Assembly: GCA_008477525.1 (NCBI GenBank)
Contig: SPDT01000008.1
Location: 806,001-870,000, forward strand
DNA: 64,000 bases
Reading direction: 5' to 3'
Origin: Hypomyces perniciosus
Lineage: Eukaryota; Ascomycota; Sordariomycetes; Hypocreales; Hypocreaceae
Below are positions 11,741 to 23,395 of the stretch, piece after piece; positions within the stretch are counted from its first letter, which is position 1, and every line of letters starts with the position of its first letter. The position numbers and the translations under genes were made by a program. The notes below the pieces were generated by a model that saw only the letters and a program-made list of their open reading frames with translations, did no database searches and had not been told where the DNA came from.

Positions 11741-12705
11741 TTTGAAAGGCTCAACTCAATTGGGGTGATGTGGTTGGTGGTGGTTCAAGGGAGAAGTGGC
11801 GGGGAGGAAAACCGTGTGCGCTCTATGGTGTAGTGTAGTGGTAACTATGCGACAGGCCAATAAGTCGACGCTCTGAGACGATACAGCGATAATGTTAATA
11901 ACAGAGAGAGCAAACAGTCGGAGAAAAACAGATAAAGTTGTGGGAAAAAGGAAGAAGCGTTGGCTCAAAGGATTGGGGGATGTTGTCAGATTTTGTTCGA
12001 CTTGTGGCGATTCCGTATGTTACTATTCTGGATCAGCCTCGGGTCGTGCATTATGCCATCGCACCGAAGCCGAAGCCGCTGCATCTGTCCAATCACCAGT
12101 GCGCGTTTGCTAATGGAAATCTGGGCGGCCACATTCTCGGCGTATTTAGAGTATTTATAGTATTTTCAAAGGCATAAAAGAACATGATGTGATTCAATAT
12201 ATTGTTAGTGTTATTTGTTAACGAATCAATTCTTTCTTTCTCAGGTCATGTATCGTATCTACCTGTAGCCAAGTTCCAATGTTGGTTTGTGTTGTCGGAA
12301 CTTGAGTTGTCCCGCATTTTGCTTCACCATCTGTGTTCTTCCATCTCCGTGCAATCTGAACCGAACCCTCCTCAATTTATCCCCGGACTTTGCTCGGAGT
12401 GCTCCATGTTTTCCCGACGCAATCATTTCAAGCCGAATGGCTGCATCATTACACCCTTGGTTTTCGTCAACTACAGGATGAATCAATAAACTTATTCAAT
12501 GTCACGCCCTATACTCATTCATCTCCAAATGCCAGATGCCAGATGCCAGATGCCATTGCTTTGAGCATTCCAAGTTGGTACATAGTAAACGGAGTAGTAG
12601 TACACAATACAACGTCTAAGTAGCTGAGCGACTTCATTCAGCTCAAAGGAAATTCTACTCCCAGTCAAGCCTTTTGTTTTAACCCCATAGACCTTTTTTT
12701 CTCTC
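11741..12705. other. HEM2 promoter and MIC12 3' region
   Basis: About 965 bp. The part next to HEM2 should hold its promoter. A short tandem repeat of ATGCCAG (about 3.5 units) lies at 12529-12553. No gene was seen. Confidence 0.55.
12529..12553. repeat. Heptamer tandem repeat (ATGCCAG)3.5
   Basis: Exact tandem units of ATGCCAG in the non-coding DNA between HEM2 and MIC12; a simple microsatellite with no sign of function. Confidence 0.8.
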
Positions 12706-13582
12706 TTACAGCCCTCGCAACACCGTGTTGTCTCGCTGGTCAAACGGCGTGTATCTCTCCTTCAGCACCTCCGCTACGGTCCGCGTCTCCTTCGTAGTCT
12801 TGCCATACCGCTGCTCCAGAGCCTGCTGAACAGGACTCGACTGCGACGAGACCTTGTTACCAGTCATCTCCTCCAGCTGTGCCTCTGCCAGACCAACAGC
12901 AGCCTTCGTCATGCCCACAATCTCCTTGCCCTTCTCCAGCGCCGCACTGATAACCCCCTGAGCCTCAGCCTTGGCCTCCTGAACCACCTTCGTACCCCTC
13001 AGCCGTGCGTCAAGAGCCTGATTCTCAAAAGAGAGTGCAACATTCTCCTCTTTCGTTTGTCCAAAAGCTCCCCTCGTAGCCGCACCAATCTCACCACCGC
13101 TGCTCCTCACTCTCCTCGCCACTGGCTCCAATGTGCGTCTCGCCTTCTCTACCTCCTCCGCCGACTGCCCCGTGGCCCTCGCCCACAGGTACCCAACACG
13201 CTCCTCCACGCCCTCTCTCACATCCTCCCAATCCGTCTGCTGCACCCACCGCACTGCGTTCTCAACCTCCGAGTTCCATCGCTGCTTGGCAACCTCGACC
13301 GCAAACTCCCGCTGCGCCGCAGCAACTTCGGACCGTGTCGGAGGCAGAGGCTGTGGGGCAGGATCAATGAGGTGCTGCAGCGCGAGCGCCTGGGCGCGAA
13401 TGGAGCGGCTTTGGGCTTCGCGGTTGCGCTGGTGGGCGAGGAGGGTGAGGTATGCGACAGAAAGGGTGAGCGTCACGCCACCGGTCTGCAGGAGCGCTGT
13501 TAGCAACTTGGAATCACCAAAGGCGTAATGTACTGCAATGGTTGGGAGGTAATGCACGCACAAAGCCGGTTGCGAAGCCCAT
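12706..13582 (-). CDS. MIC12: MICOS complex subunit Mic12 (Aim5-like)
   Basis: Two exons. A 21-nt first exon (13582-13562, MGFATGF) is followed by a 76-nt intron with a weaker GTGCGT donor, then the main exon 13485-12706, for 266 residues. The join gives MGFATGF-TGGVTLTLSVAYL, the usual short N-terminus and single membrane helix (about residues 8-26) of Mic12/Aim5 proteins of the inner mitochondrial membrane. The rest is long, charged and helical, with WVQQTDWEDVREGVEERV, a stretch typical of the family. Mic12 links the Mic10 and Mic60 subcomplexes that hold cristae junctions. A continuous reading through the intron lacks an ATG, which supports splicing. It is divergent from the mitochondrial L17 gene. 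Confidence 0.82.
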
Positions 13583-14077
13583 CGTTGTTAAGTGTGTGTG
13601 TATGTGTGTGTGCGATCAGGCTGCGAAAGAGTGATATTCGGCCAAGTGTAGTAGCAGTATGTAGAAGTTGAAACCCGCGAGATGTGGATCCTATATGCGA
13701 CCTCTCATGTTGCAATTGAGCTCGCAGGCCCTCCAAGCTGTAAAAAGGCAAGGCCTCCCAATCGCAAGGATTGAGTGTGCTGTGCGGGTTTGAAGATACG
13801 ATTTGTGTGCAGGCGAGCTTTTTGGGGATTCTGCTATTATTGACGTAGCTCTGGCTCGGCCCATTGGCACGAGGAAAGATCCGAAAGCCGCCGCCTTGTG
13901 GTGCAGTGCGGCTCCGAAAATTTACACAACCACCAAAAAAGTCCAACGAGCCAGCCAACCAGATCCCAGGCCCATAATAGCGGCACTGAAGATACGGCGA
14001 CAGCTTCGACGTCTTCTGCCGCTTTACATATACCATTAATTCCATTCTGTCACCGAACGTGATCGCAATTGGCCACA
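13583..14077. promoter_or_regulatory. Shared divergent promoter, MIC12 / mitochondrial L17
   Basis: 495 bp between two divergent starts, both for mitochondrial proteins, which suggests coordinated expression. A short TG/CA microsatellite lies near 13590-13612. No TATA box is obvious. Confidence 0.5.
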
Positions 14078-14840
14078 ATGGCGGGTGGCCTCGTCAAGTA
14101 CCGGCATCTAAGCCGCAACTCATCAGCCCGAAAGGCCCTCCTGCGCGGCCTCGTCACACAGCTCGTCCAGCATGAGCATATCCAGACCACATACGCCAAA
14201 GCCAAGGAGGCTCAACGCATGGCCGAGAAGCTGATTACGCTGGCGAAGAAGAACAATGAGCCATGCAGGAGATCAGCGCAGGGCATTCTCTACGTAAGGA
14301 ACCTGTCCCCCCCCTCCAGGACCTGTTTTGTACCAGAGCTAATGAGGAATGCAGACACCGCACTTGCTTCTCCCCAAGCTCTTTGGCGAGCTGCGAAATC
14401 GCTACCTCTCGCGCGAGGGCGGCTACACCCGCGTCGTCCGCACAGAACCCAAGAACACATACGACCAAGGCGAGAGCGCCATCCTAGAATTCGTCGACGG
14501 ATCCAAGGACTCGCGGTTCATGATGACGGCCAAGACGCTTGCCCGAGACCGCCTACTGGGACAGCAGTCCACGCCGGTTACGCTACAAAACGTGAAAAAA
14601 GTGACGCAATTCCGCGATAAGAAGCAGTTGGAGGAGATGGTGCAGCGGTTCATGGTTCTCAGCACGGAGGGTGGAAGCGCGACAGCAGCAGAGAGTGAGC
14701 CTATGGAGGCCGAGAAGGAGGCTGAGAAGTTGGCGGAGAGGGAGAGTGCGAAGGTGCAGGGCATGGGTGCGAATATTGTTCCTGATTCTGTCAAGGCAGT
14801 GAACGGGGGTGAAAAAGGGGGTAAAAAAGCTAAGAGGTAA
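14078..14840 (+). CDS. MRPL8: Mitochondrial large-subunit ribosomal protein bL17m
   Basis: Two exons (14078-14293 and 14355-14840) give 233 residues. It begins MAGGLVKYRHLSRNSSARKA, and the L17 core LLRGLVTQLVQHEHIQTTYAKAKEAQRMAEKLITLAKK matches bacterial and mitochondrial bL17 closely. The splice joins GILY to TPHLLLPKLFGEL. The second half carries RYLSREGGYTRVVRTEP, a further L17 signature, then a lysine/glutamate-rich fungal extension ending GGKKAKR. It is a structural protein of the mitoribosome 54S subunit near the exit tunnel. Both splice sites are canonical. The symbol follows yeast MRPL8. Confidence 0.93.
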
Positions 14841-15112
14841 TGAGAGATGAAAATATTGACAATGAATGGAATCTACAAGAGCAGCCCAGGGATAGAATTG
14901 CTCCATGTACGATAGATGTACGTTGTAACTATTACCAATATCATGACACGCCAGATTCTCACTGGCGAGAATCAATCACCAAAGGGAGACATGGAATCCA
15001 CTGTTCTCATCCCATATTCTTCCATTTTTGAGAGTTTTATGCCCATTATGACAAACTCCTGGTTGAGCATCCAAGAACTACATACAGGCTTGGAAACTGC
15101 AAATGCATCGAT

Positions 15113-17437
15113 CTATAGAAAGTCAAAGGTATCTCCTCGCTCTTGAATCATCTTCCCAACCCTCTTCGACCCAGCAATTCTCTCCAGCTTCATCACATCA
15201 TACTTGGAGAATAACGCTCGCACCGCTCCCTGCCCTGGCTCAAGTTTCAACTCCCTTTCGCTCTTGCTTAGATATCCTCCTGCAACTTCTTTATAGAATA
15301 TCGGATTATCAGGCAGTCCATAGAAAATGACCCTCTGCACGCCGCTGAACTGATACCGACGGAAGTGGTGAGCTCGCTCAGTATACAGAAGAACGCGATG
15401 CCGGCCTGTCAAGAAATGGGATCGTGCGCGAGATGCTTCCCGCACTTCAGTGTACTCGGATACGACGCCAAACGTGGTGTCGCTGACTGCATCCGCGGTT
15501 GCAAAGTAGTTCCGCACGCGGACAAAGTCGAGATAAGAGGGAATGAAAATAAGTGTCCCGGTAGAATCCTTGGACCGCTTGACGAGGGATGGGATAATGG
15601 CAGAAGTGAAGTATTCGAATCTCGCTTCGGGGTCCTTTTCGACGGAACTGGACTGGAATCGAGAGAACGTTTGCTTAGCCTTGACGCCCAGTTGTCCGAT
15701 GACGCCGGGATATTCGGGCTGTAGCCTGACTTTTCCAGCCCAGTTGTGACAGTATAGTCTCTGAAGTTCTGCCAACTCAGGGGTATGGAAGGCAGAGAGA
15801 ATCACCGTCTGCCGGTAGTACTTGGCCCAGTCCTCCAAATACCAATTTCGAACACGGCTAAAGTCACAATCGTGTGCATCTTTGGGCTGGAGATTGAGAT
15901 GCTCAAAGATGTACTCGACATGCTCCCAGTTTTGCATCAAGAGGGCATCTGCCTGGTCCACAACGACCATCTCAATCGAACTGAGGAAGTCGAAATCGGG
16001 CTTCTTCTTCTCTTCTTCAGAGCCTATGGCCATTCGAAGACCCAGCGGGCTAGCGAAGAGGATATCGGAGGTGTAAAACGGCGCAAAGTATTTTATCGTC
16101 TTGCGCGTGAATTTAATGCCGAGCCGGAACATATCATCGTCATTGCCCCCAAAGAGATCCTTGAAGTCCGCAGGCCGGTCGCCACCTAGGACCTCTTCGT
16201 GTTCAATGTACGATTCATTGAATCGCTTGTAATTCTCCTGTTGGTCTGGCACAACCAAATCTTGGATCACCTGCATCATCTTGGCACACGAGTTTCTTGT
16301 CGGGAGGAGGAACAGAACTTTCGGCCGGGTGAATCCCTGATCCCTGAGTTCCAGCTCCGAGTCTTCGCCAGCCTTTGAGAGTTTGTAGTTGTTCTTGATA
16401 ACTCGGTCTCGGGTCCTAGAGCCATTGTTAGTCTATGATAATACCGCAGCCAAGGTGGCAATCTTACTTGAATACATGATTCAATGCATGGAGACAGACG
16501 GTTTGTCGCGTTTTGTTGGAATTTTCGACCGTGCGATCACAGAACAATACATCCTTATAGTCGAACAGAGGGGAAGAGAGAGCCCGTTGGGAAGCATCCA
16601 AGTCGGCCATTTTCTCCTTTGCTGTGTCTCGCAACTTTTGCTTCAGCTTCAAACTCTCAAGCCCCGATACTGGCTGTAGGACAGAATTGCTGCTTTCAGC
16701 ACCCGGAGACATAATAGTTGCTCTCCATGGTTGTAGCAGCGCCCGTCTCGTGCTCCACTCTCCATTCTTCGCAGCAGCAACAGCCTTGGCGCTCACTTGC
16801 TCATCTGGATCTGCAAAATGAGCATCAAAAGGGTCCGTAGCATCGGTCTCGTCTTCCGAGTCATCCTCTGGCTGATCTTCGACGCCAGCAGCAGGTTCCT
16901 CCAGCTCGTCTGCCTCGTCAACATCATCTCGCTCTGGTGCTCCTTCGGCCTCTTCTTCATCTTTTCGCGCTGGACTCTCGCTCCTTTTCGGTGATGCTTC
17001 ATGTATTATTTTCCGTCTCTTTGCACTTGGTGCATTCGACTCATTGAACTTTTGCATGAGCGACATGTACGGGCGAGCGGGAGCTTGGTCCTCATCGTCA
17101 TCGTCGGAGGCGACATCATCCAAGACCTCGTCATCCTCCGCATCCTCCGCATTAGATCCGGTTTCATTGTCTCTGTGAAAGCAACTGCGCATAAGCTTCA
17201 CGAATTCGCAAGTGTAATGACAGGACTCTTATCGACGTACTCATTACTGTCGGCAAGGCGCGCAGCATCAAACCTTCTCTGCGGCCCCCATCTGCTGAAC
17301 TCACCACCACCTCGACCTCGACCTTTTCCTCTCCCTCTGCTTCCGCCTCTTGAGCCTCCCCTTGAGCCTCCCCTTGAGCCGCCCCTTGAGCCGCGGCCCC
17401 TAAAGCTTCCGCCTCGTCTAGGTGCTCCTCCTCGCAT
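15113..17437 (-). CDS. UTP25: U3 snoRNP / SSU processome protein Utp25
   Basis: Three exons (17437-17241, 17172-16468, 16415-15113) give 734 residues. It acts in the nucleolus in 18S rRNA maturation as part of the small-subunit processome. The N-terminus is an RGG-rich tail with four tandem copies of a 12-nt unit (17350-17397), then a very acidic region ([10 protein letters not shown] and others). The core is a degenerate helicase fold: [17 protein letters not shown], then [21 protein letters not shown] where the DEAD box is DQAD, and the C-terminal [19 protein letters not shown]. This is the Utp25 pattern (helicase-like but lacking the ATPase residues). Donors are GTACGT and GTAAGA; codon phases agree at both joins. 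It is divergent from the eIF3f gene. Confidence 0.93.
17350..17397 (-). repeat. 12-nt tandem repeat coding RGGS units in UTP25
   Basis: Four tandem 12-nt units with few changes encode the SRGG repeats of the Utp25 N-terminus. Such arrays can change copy number between strains. Confidence 0.8.
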
Positions 17438-17814
17438 TTCAATCGTTATATGAACACGAATTGGCTTGAAAGAAAGAAAAGACGTCCACTTAAACACCCG
17501 AGGCGAACACTGACAAAAAAAAAAGTTGACCAGGAATCGTCAGCCTTGCATACTCGTAGGTGGGCCGTACTCACTCGCCACACTTTGGTGGGGCAGACTC
17601 CCCTCCGCCACAGCCTTATCAGCTTTGCTATCTTAGTGCGCACAACCCCAGCGGCGCGGCCAAACCTGCAAATCACAAAATCGGCGAAATTTGGCGACGA
17701 CATCGCGAGAAGGAGAAGCGGCGCCGCTCTTTTTTCCTCCCACCCCACGCACCACCCTACCCTGCCATACACCTCCCAATATACGGCACCCTCGTCGTCG
17801 AAGATCTGCCCAGT
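17438..17814. promoter_or_regulatory. Shared divergent promoter, UTP25 / eIF3f
   Basis: 377 bp separate the start codons of a ribosome-biogenesis gene and a translation-initiation gene, so co-regulation with growth is likely. No TATA box is evident; the DNA is GC-rich towards eIF3f. Confidence 0.5.
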
Positions 17815-18986
17815 ATGGCTGCCGCTACAGAGCGCTTTTTGCATCTCGCGCGCCCACTGGCTCACACCAACATCGGGCTCCAGACGAACATTGCCCCGCT
17901 CTCTGTCAACATCCAGCCCCAGGTACGGACTATGCCCCTCCTGTCTTGGCCTTCTGGTCGTGATCGTGGCACTGAGTGTCTTGAAAGCAGATCGTGGGCT
18001 AACTCCTCTCCCTCCAGGTCATCCTCTCCATCCTCGACCATGCCGTGCGACGAGACGTCCGTGAAAACTCCCAGTCCACCCGCGTCATCGGCGCCCTGGT
18101 AGGCACCCGCTCCGAAGATGGCACCGAGGTCGAAGTCCGCTCGTGCTTCGCCATCCCCCACACCGAAGAGGAGGACCAAGTCGAGGTCGATGTCGAGTAC
18201 CAGAAGACCATGCTCGCCTTAGTACTCAAGGCCAACCCCCGCGAGTCCCTTCTCGGCTGGTACACCACCTCCCACGAGCTCAACAGCTTCAGCGCCCTGA
18301 TCCAGAACTTCTTCGCCGCCCCCGACACCGGCACTTTCCCTCACCCAGCTATCCACCTCACCATTTCCACTGAGCCTGGCGAGGATATCGAGACGAGATG
18401 CTACGTCAGCGCCCCCGTGGCCGTCAACGCCGAGCGAGCCGCCGAGAGCTGCCTGTTCATCCAAGTGCCTCACAAGCTGCTCTACGGAGATGCCGAGAGG
18501 AACGCCCTTGAGACAGTTGCCAGCGCACGCGACACCGAGTCACGAACCGCACCGCTAGTATCAGACATCGAAAGCCTGGGCCGGTCCGTCGAGCAGACCA
18601 TTGGTCTCCTAGATCGCGTCAGCGAGTGGGTCAACGGCGTATTAGACGAGGACGAGGAGCCCAACAACGCCCTAGGACAGTATCTCATGAGCGCCCTGTC
18701 CCTGGCACCCAAGGTCGATGCCTCCCAGATTGAGCACGACTTCAACAACCACATCCAGGATGTCCTTATGGTCAGCTACCTGGCCAATACCATCCGAACC
18801 CAGATCGACCTTTCGCAACGCCTGGCGACTGCTACTCTGGTCAACGTTGAGAAGGAAGGAGAGGGAAAGAATGAGGGAGAGAAGGGCGGCCAGCGAGGAA
18901 ACAAGCGCGGCGGCCGTGGTGGTGGCAGAGGTGGTGGCCAGCAGAGGGAACGGGAACCCCGAGAGCCTCGGGAGCCTGCTGAGTAA
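17815..18986 (+). CDS. eif3f: Eukaryotic translation initiation factor 3 subunit F
   Basis: Two exons (17815-17922 and 18018-18986) give 358 residues. It is a non-catalytic MPN-domain subunit of the eIF3 scaffold that recruits mRNA and tRNA to the 40S ribosome. The splice joins NIQPQ to [12 protein letters not shown]. The MPN domain spans about residues 25-165 with [27 protein letters not shown] and [11 protein letters not shown], and it lacks a full JAMM zinc motif, as expected for eIF3f. The helical C-terminal half contains [13 protein letters not shown] and [18 protein letters not shown], both typical of the family. A fungal-style RGG and REPREP tail follows. The gene is absent from budding yeast but standard in filamentous fungi. 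Confidence 0.95.
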
Positions 18987-19497
18987 AATAGCGACAATAT
19001 AATGATCGATTGGGAGGGTATTTTTTTTCATCTTGGTCTATGGAAATTAAAAAATCGAAACCCCGCGAAGAAGAAATTTACAAACAGAGAACTGGCCTGG
19101 TGCGTCTCGGGATGGATGAATGGAGGTGCTTCGGGCAAAAATGGGCATCATGTTCCAACACACACACAAACACACACAATCATCATGGCGTTGTGGTCTG
19201 CCGAGAGATGTCGGCACTTGAAACATTAGAAATGAATTGATTCGTCACGAAGCCTCTATCGAGTGTGGTGTACGTAATTATTTTTTGCTTTTCATTCTTT
19301 GTTCTCATTCTCAAAAGTTGTTCAAGTCTCGTCTAGCGGGTGTTTGGTCGTATGGAATCGCCTCAAGTAGTTGTAGAAGAAGAAAAAAAACACCATTCAT
19401 ACCATTCATCCTATCCACCGTTAACGCCAAAGGTTCTTCTAATCATGCCATTATGCGCCAAGGGCCTCCAGCAGCCCTGAACACCGATCGATGCTCA
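18987..19497. other. Convergent 3' region, eIF3f / R3H gene
   Basis: About 510 bp of 3' untranslated DNA with short A/T runs and a CACACA stretch near 19160. No gene was seen. Confidence 0.55.
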
Positions 19498-22184
19498 TTA
19501 GATTCCCGTGCCTGGCTTCTGCGGCAAGGTCGCCGGGTTGCCGTACGTGGGTAAATGACTACTAAACATTTGATTTGGTCCCTGTGGGATGCTCGGACGA
19601 CTGGCAACATGCGCCGACTGGTTCTGGGGTAAATGCTGTGGTGAGGGAATATGCTGTAAAGTCTGCATGGGTGGTGGCCCATGCTGAACATGAGGAGGAG
19701 TGACGTGAGGGGGGATATAATATGCGCCAATGGAGTTGTTGGATCCTTGTCTAACCATATTGTATCCCCCGGCATAGGGGTGAGGCATGGCTGGCGGATA
19801 TCCTCCATAGGCTAGATGGGGAGTCCCGATCTGCGGGCTGCCATGGTGAGAGCCAGGAGCTGTGAATGGCGGCTGTAATGGTTGGGTCGACGGCATGCCG
19901 TTCCCACCGGGAACGAAGGACTGTGTCTTTGGATTGAAAGAATGGTTCCTGTTATAGCTTCCAGGAATTGGATGTTGACTTTTGGGGTCATGCGGGTTGG
20001 CATTTGCGGGCAATTGCCCAAATGCATAAGGGATCCCGGGCTGTGGTGGAGGTCCATTAGATCCATTAGGTCCATTAGGTCCAATGGGTCCAATGGGTCC
20101 ATTTGTGGCTGGTCCTCGAGGCTGATACGCAGGTTGAGTAAAGCCAGGTTGCCAGTTCTGTGGAGGAGGAGCCACGGGCAAGATTGGTGAGCCGTAGGCT
20201 GTCATTGGACTCCCATTTGGCTGATACCGTGGCTGGGCAGGCTGAGGAGTATACTAGTGATGTCAGTCAGCACTGAAATGGACCAAAATAGAGAAGACTA
20301 CTAACCTGAGGCATTGGGTATGCAGGATGGGGGGCATTTGGCACCACTCCTGGCATCCCGGGATACCCAGCGGGTTGTTGGGCATACACAGGAGCCATCT
20401 GAGCAGGGTATGATGGCGCGGGTTGAGGATTGAACTGGCCATTGGCTGGGGGCATAAACTGAGCTTGCGGCTGAGGTACCCAGGTTTGCTGTTGAGGGCC
20501 CCAGTACGGTGTGTATTGACGTCTGGTGTCAAAACTGTCCGAATCGTCACGCCGTTGCTTGCTGACTTTCCCTCTCTTGCCTGTAGTCGACTTGTTGGCC
20601 GAGACTGAGCTCGTCCGGGACATCCCGTACTCGTCATTATTTTCTAATGATAGGTTAACTCTCGAGTTCTACCCACCGTGTGCTATTTGTCATCACTTAC
20701 CAGACGCATTCTCCTCAGAGTTGCCGAAAATACGCTGCCTGGCCAACTTGTACATCTCTTCTCGCTCTTCCCTGGATAGCCTAAGGATTACGATTAGTGA
20801 GTAGTACAGATATACTGAAAATGAATGAATACTTACTTTTGACTGGCAAGTGGTTGCTTGTCCTTGGCATCGCTTCCTGTCTCTGAAGTGGCTTTTGAAG
20901 CGCCAGCGCTGATCATACCACCCTCATCATCTTGCCCTCGGCGCATGATCTTCCTTGGCAAGACTGCCGGCGGAGGAGTACTAGTAGTCGATGCAGCTGG
21001 TTGAGGGACCATCGTTGCCAGAGACGGTGGAACTCGGCAGAATGGTGTTCTAAAGATGCGAACAGATCCAATGTGGGGCTCATAAGAATGTGTCATGTGG
21101 TAATAATCCGCCAGCTTATGCGTTAACATCCTACAGAACGAGTTTGATGGTGGTAAATCCATGTATGGCTCCCTGTGTTTCAAGTTAGTATAATTTCTGT
21201 TTGAAAGAACGGTTGGCGTACTTGGAGTCCTGCACAAAGTCTATGACGTCCTTTTCCAGTCGCAAGAGGAAGAGTCTGTCTCTTGGAGCGGCCAGAGCTT
21301 CGAGAAGTTTCTCGTCTGGTGCTTGTCGATAAATGACATTTAAGGCATCCGATGATGACCTGCTAGCACTTCGCAATGGCATTTGGGAATCTATCCCCGA
21401 TGGTTGCTCCGACGATGTGCTCTGGGGGGTCAGGACACCATGCCCGAGAGTGCCTGGAGCCGGTTGCGCCAACCTGCGATCAGACATATCTCCTAGTTGA
21501 ATGCCTCTAGCTCTGGCAGCGAGATCTGAGCCCATTCGTGAGCCCGCAATCAGAGACCCACGAATCGATAAGGAATCATCATCCTCAGCCGCCGCCTTGA
21601 CGCTGGCACTATCATCAGGGCGGAGAGACTCTTTCTCGTCAAGAGCAAAGGTAGTTCCAGAGGTAATGCTTTTCCCGTCCAAGCTGGGTGGCTTCGTACC
21701 GAGTTCAGAACTCGAGTCGGCCTTTTGAGATTCATCAGACCCACTAGCCCTGCTGAACACTGCTTGAGACCGCTCTACAGCCGCCGAGTTGCTACCATCT
21801 ACCACAAGGCTGGGGACGTTCGAGCCAAGTCGAAGATCATTCAGCGATGCTGTGGCCTTGTTGATAACTGCATGACCCTCGGTTGTCGATGCGTCCGCCG
21901 ATTGGGATGGTAAGTCGGCTTGTGGCAGGAACCCGACAGGGCCCATGGGTAGTGACGCTCTTGTCCCGCAGTGACCTTTGGACTGTGATATTGATCGATT
22001 TGTAGAGGAGGTAGAAGCCTTTTCCATTGAAATAGATGCAGCGACCTGATAGGAGGAACAGATGGTCAATAATACTCAGCAATCCAGCAATGGTGCCGTA
22101 TCTCGGTGTCAGACATACGGGATTCAGGCTTACCTTGGCAAATGAAGGTTTGGGAGCATCGGCGGATATGTGCGCCGTAGCCAT
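19498..22184 (-). CDS. R3H and SUZ domain RNA-binding protein
   Basis: Six exons (22184-22134, 22045-21222, 21172-20837, 20780-20701, 20643-20306, 20253-19498) give 794 residues, and every phase agrees. After a serine-rich N-terminus, an R3H domain at about residues 280-350 is restored by the second splice: LEKDVIDFVQDSK-EPYMDLPP, then SNSFCRMLTHKLADYYHM. A SUZ domain follows at about 375-425 (VLPRKIMRRGQDDEGG up to EEREEMYKLARQRIFG). The C-terminal half is rich in P, Q, G and N, with a 9-nt tandem repeat (20051-20104) coding GP(I/N) units. R3H-SUZ proteins bind single-stranded RNA and associate with mRNPs (Encore/R3HDM family). Probably cytoplasmic; the mRNA targets are unknown. Confidence 0.9.
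20051..20104 (-). repeat. 9-nt tandem repeat in the R3H gene
   Basis: About six units of a GGTCCATTA/GGTCCAATG pattern encode GPIGPIGPNGPNG in the disordered C-terminal part of the R3H protein. Confidence 0.8.
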
Positions 22185-23395
22185 TATAGAGAGATACGAG
22201 GCTAAACAGCCAAGTTGAACAGGTGATGATTATAACGACGCGGAATACGGTGGCAGAGAAGAAAACGCTATCAGCCGCGGATACCGCAATTCATAGGTGT
22301 CTCGAGAATGGCGCAGAACGTAGCGAGAGCGGCGAAAAACGACCGGACAGGAAACGAAATCAAGAAGCAGAATCGATCGGAACGAGCCAAGAGATCGAGA
22401 ACAGAGTGCCGGTGCTCATCGTCGTAACGGGACGTACATGGTTCCTAGTTGGTTATGACTTCAGGGCGTTGGCGAGGTGTCCTTGATGCCGGACAAGGCT
22501 GGAGCGACGTGAATCGGTCTACTGTCGGCCTGGGACTATGATGCACACAAATCAGTCTACTGCGCGTAGACACAAAAAGGCGCGCGGTTGTTCGACTCGT
22601 AAGGAACAGACGGTGTTGGGACCAAGGTGGAGGGGTGTTCCAAAGCGAGGTTATCCCTGAGGGGTGAAAATTATGGGTTTGCAGCAGAAGAAGGCTTACA
22701 GCAGTGGATTGCTGGCGGCTGCCCTGGCGCGAATGGGCACCCTGAGCAGCAACTAGCAGTTCTCGGCGTCCAAGGCGCAGTTCAGGCTGATGCCATTCGG
22801 ACAAGTCGACAAGGCTTTGGAGGAGGTCTGAGATTCTGTAGTAGGTAGTAGTAGTTACAAATACTATCAAAGAGCTCGGATTGTCCTAGCGCCGGTACAT
22901 TCCCTCAGCCTCCGATGCCCCATTAGAGAAAATGTTGTGTGGTGCTTATGTAACACTACGAGATGCTGGGCTGGAGCGAGAGCGAAGTGGTGATACATGA
23001 AATAATTACTACGGAGTACGTCGTTTATAATTCGAGTTGGATAAAAAGCATTGGGCACTTCAATGGAGAGCAACATCCAAATATTTCTTTTCATTCTAAA
23101 TGGTAGTTTTGGGAATATGTCGACTTCTATCATGCATGCAACTTCGATGTCATGTCCTGTATTGATGCTATTGATACTTTAAGGGCGGTCACGTGAGAAT
23201 TTTCAGTCTCAGACAGCGACTTCAAGCCTCGCGTGCTCGCGTCGCTGAGCGCAAGGCTCCGTCTGTAAGGAGGCGATTCATCAAACATACCTATTTAACC
23301 CACCGAGACCAAACCCACAACATTTCTCACTGGCTTTACTCACTTTAATTTCACATAAAGCAACACCTACTTCTACTTTGCAGCAATTAAACAGC
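22185..23395. promoter_or_regulatory. Divergent intergenic region, R3H / zinc-knuckle genes
   Basis: About 1.2 kb. The part near 23300-23395 has a CT/CA-rich leader for the rightward gene. TACGGAGTA is at 23010-23018. Open frames are short and lack signatures. Confidence 0.5.
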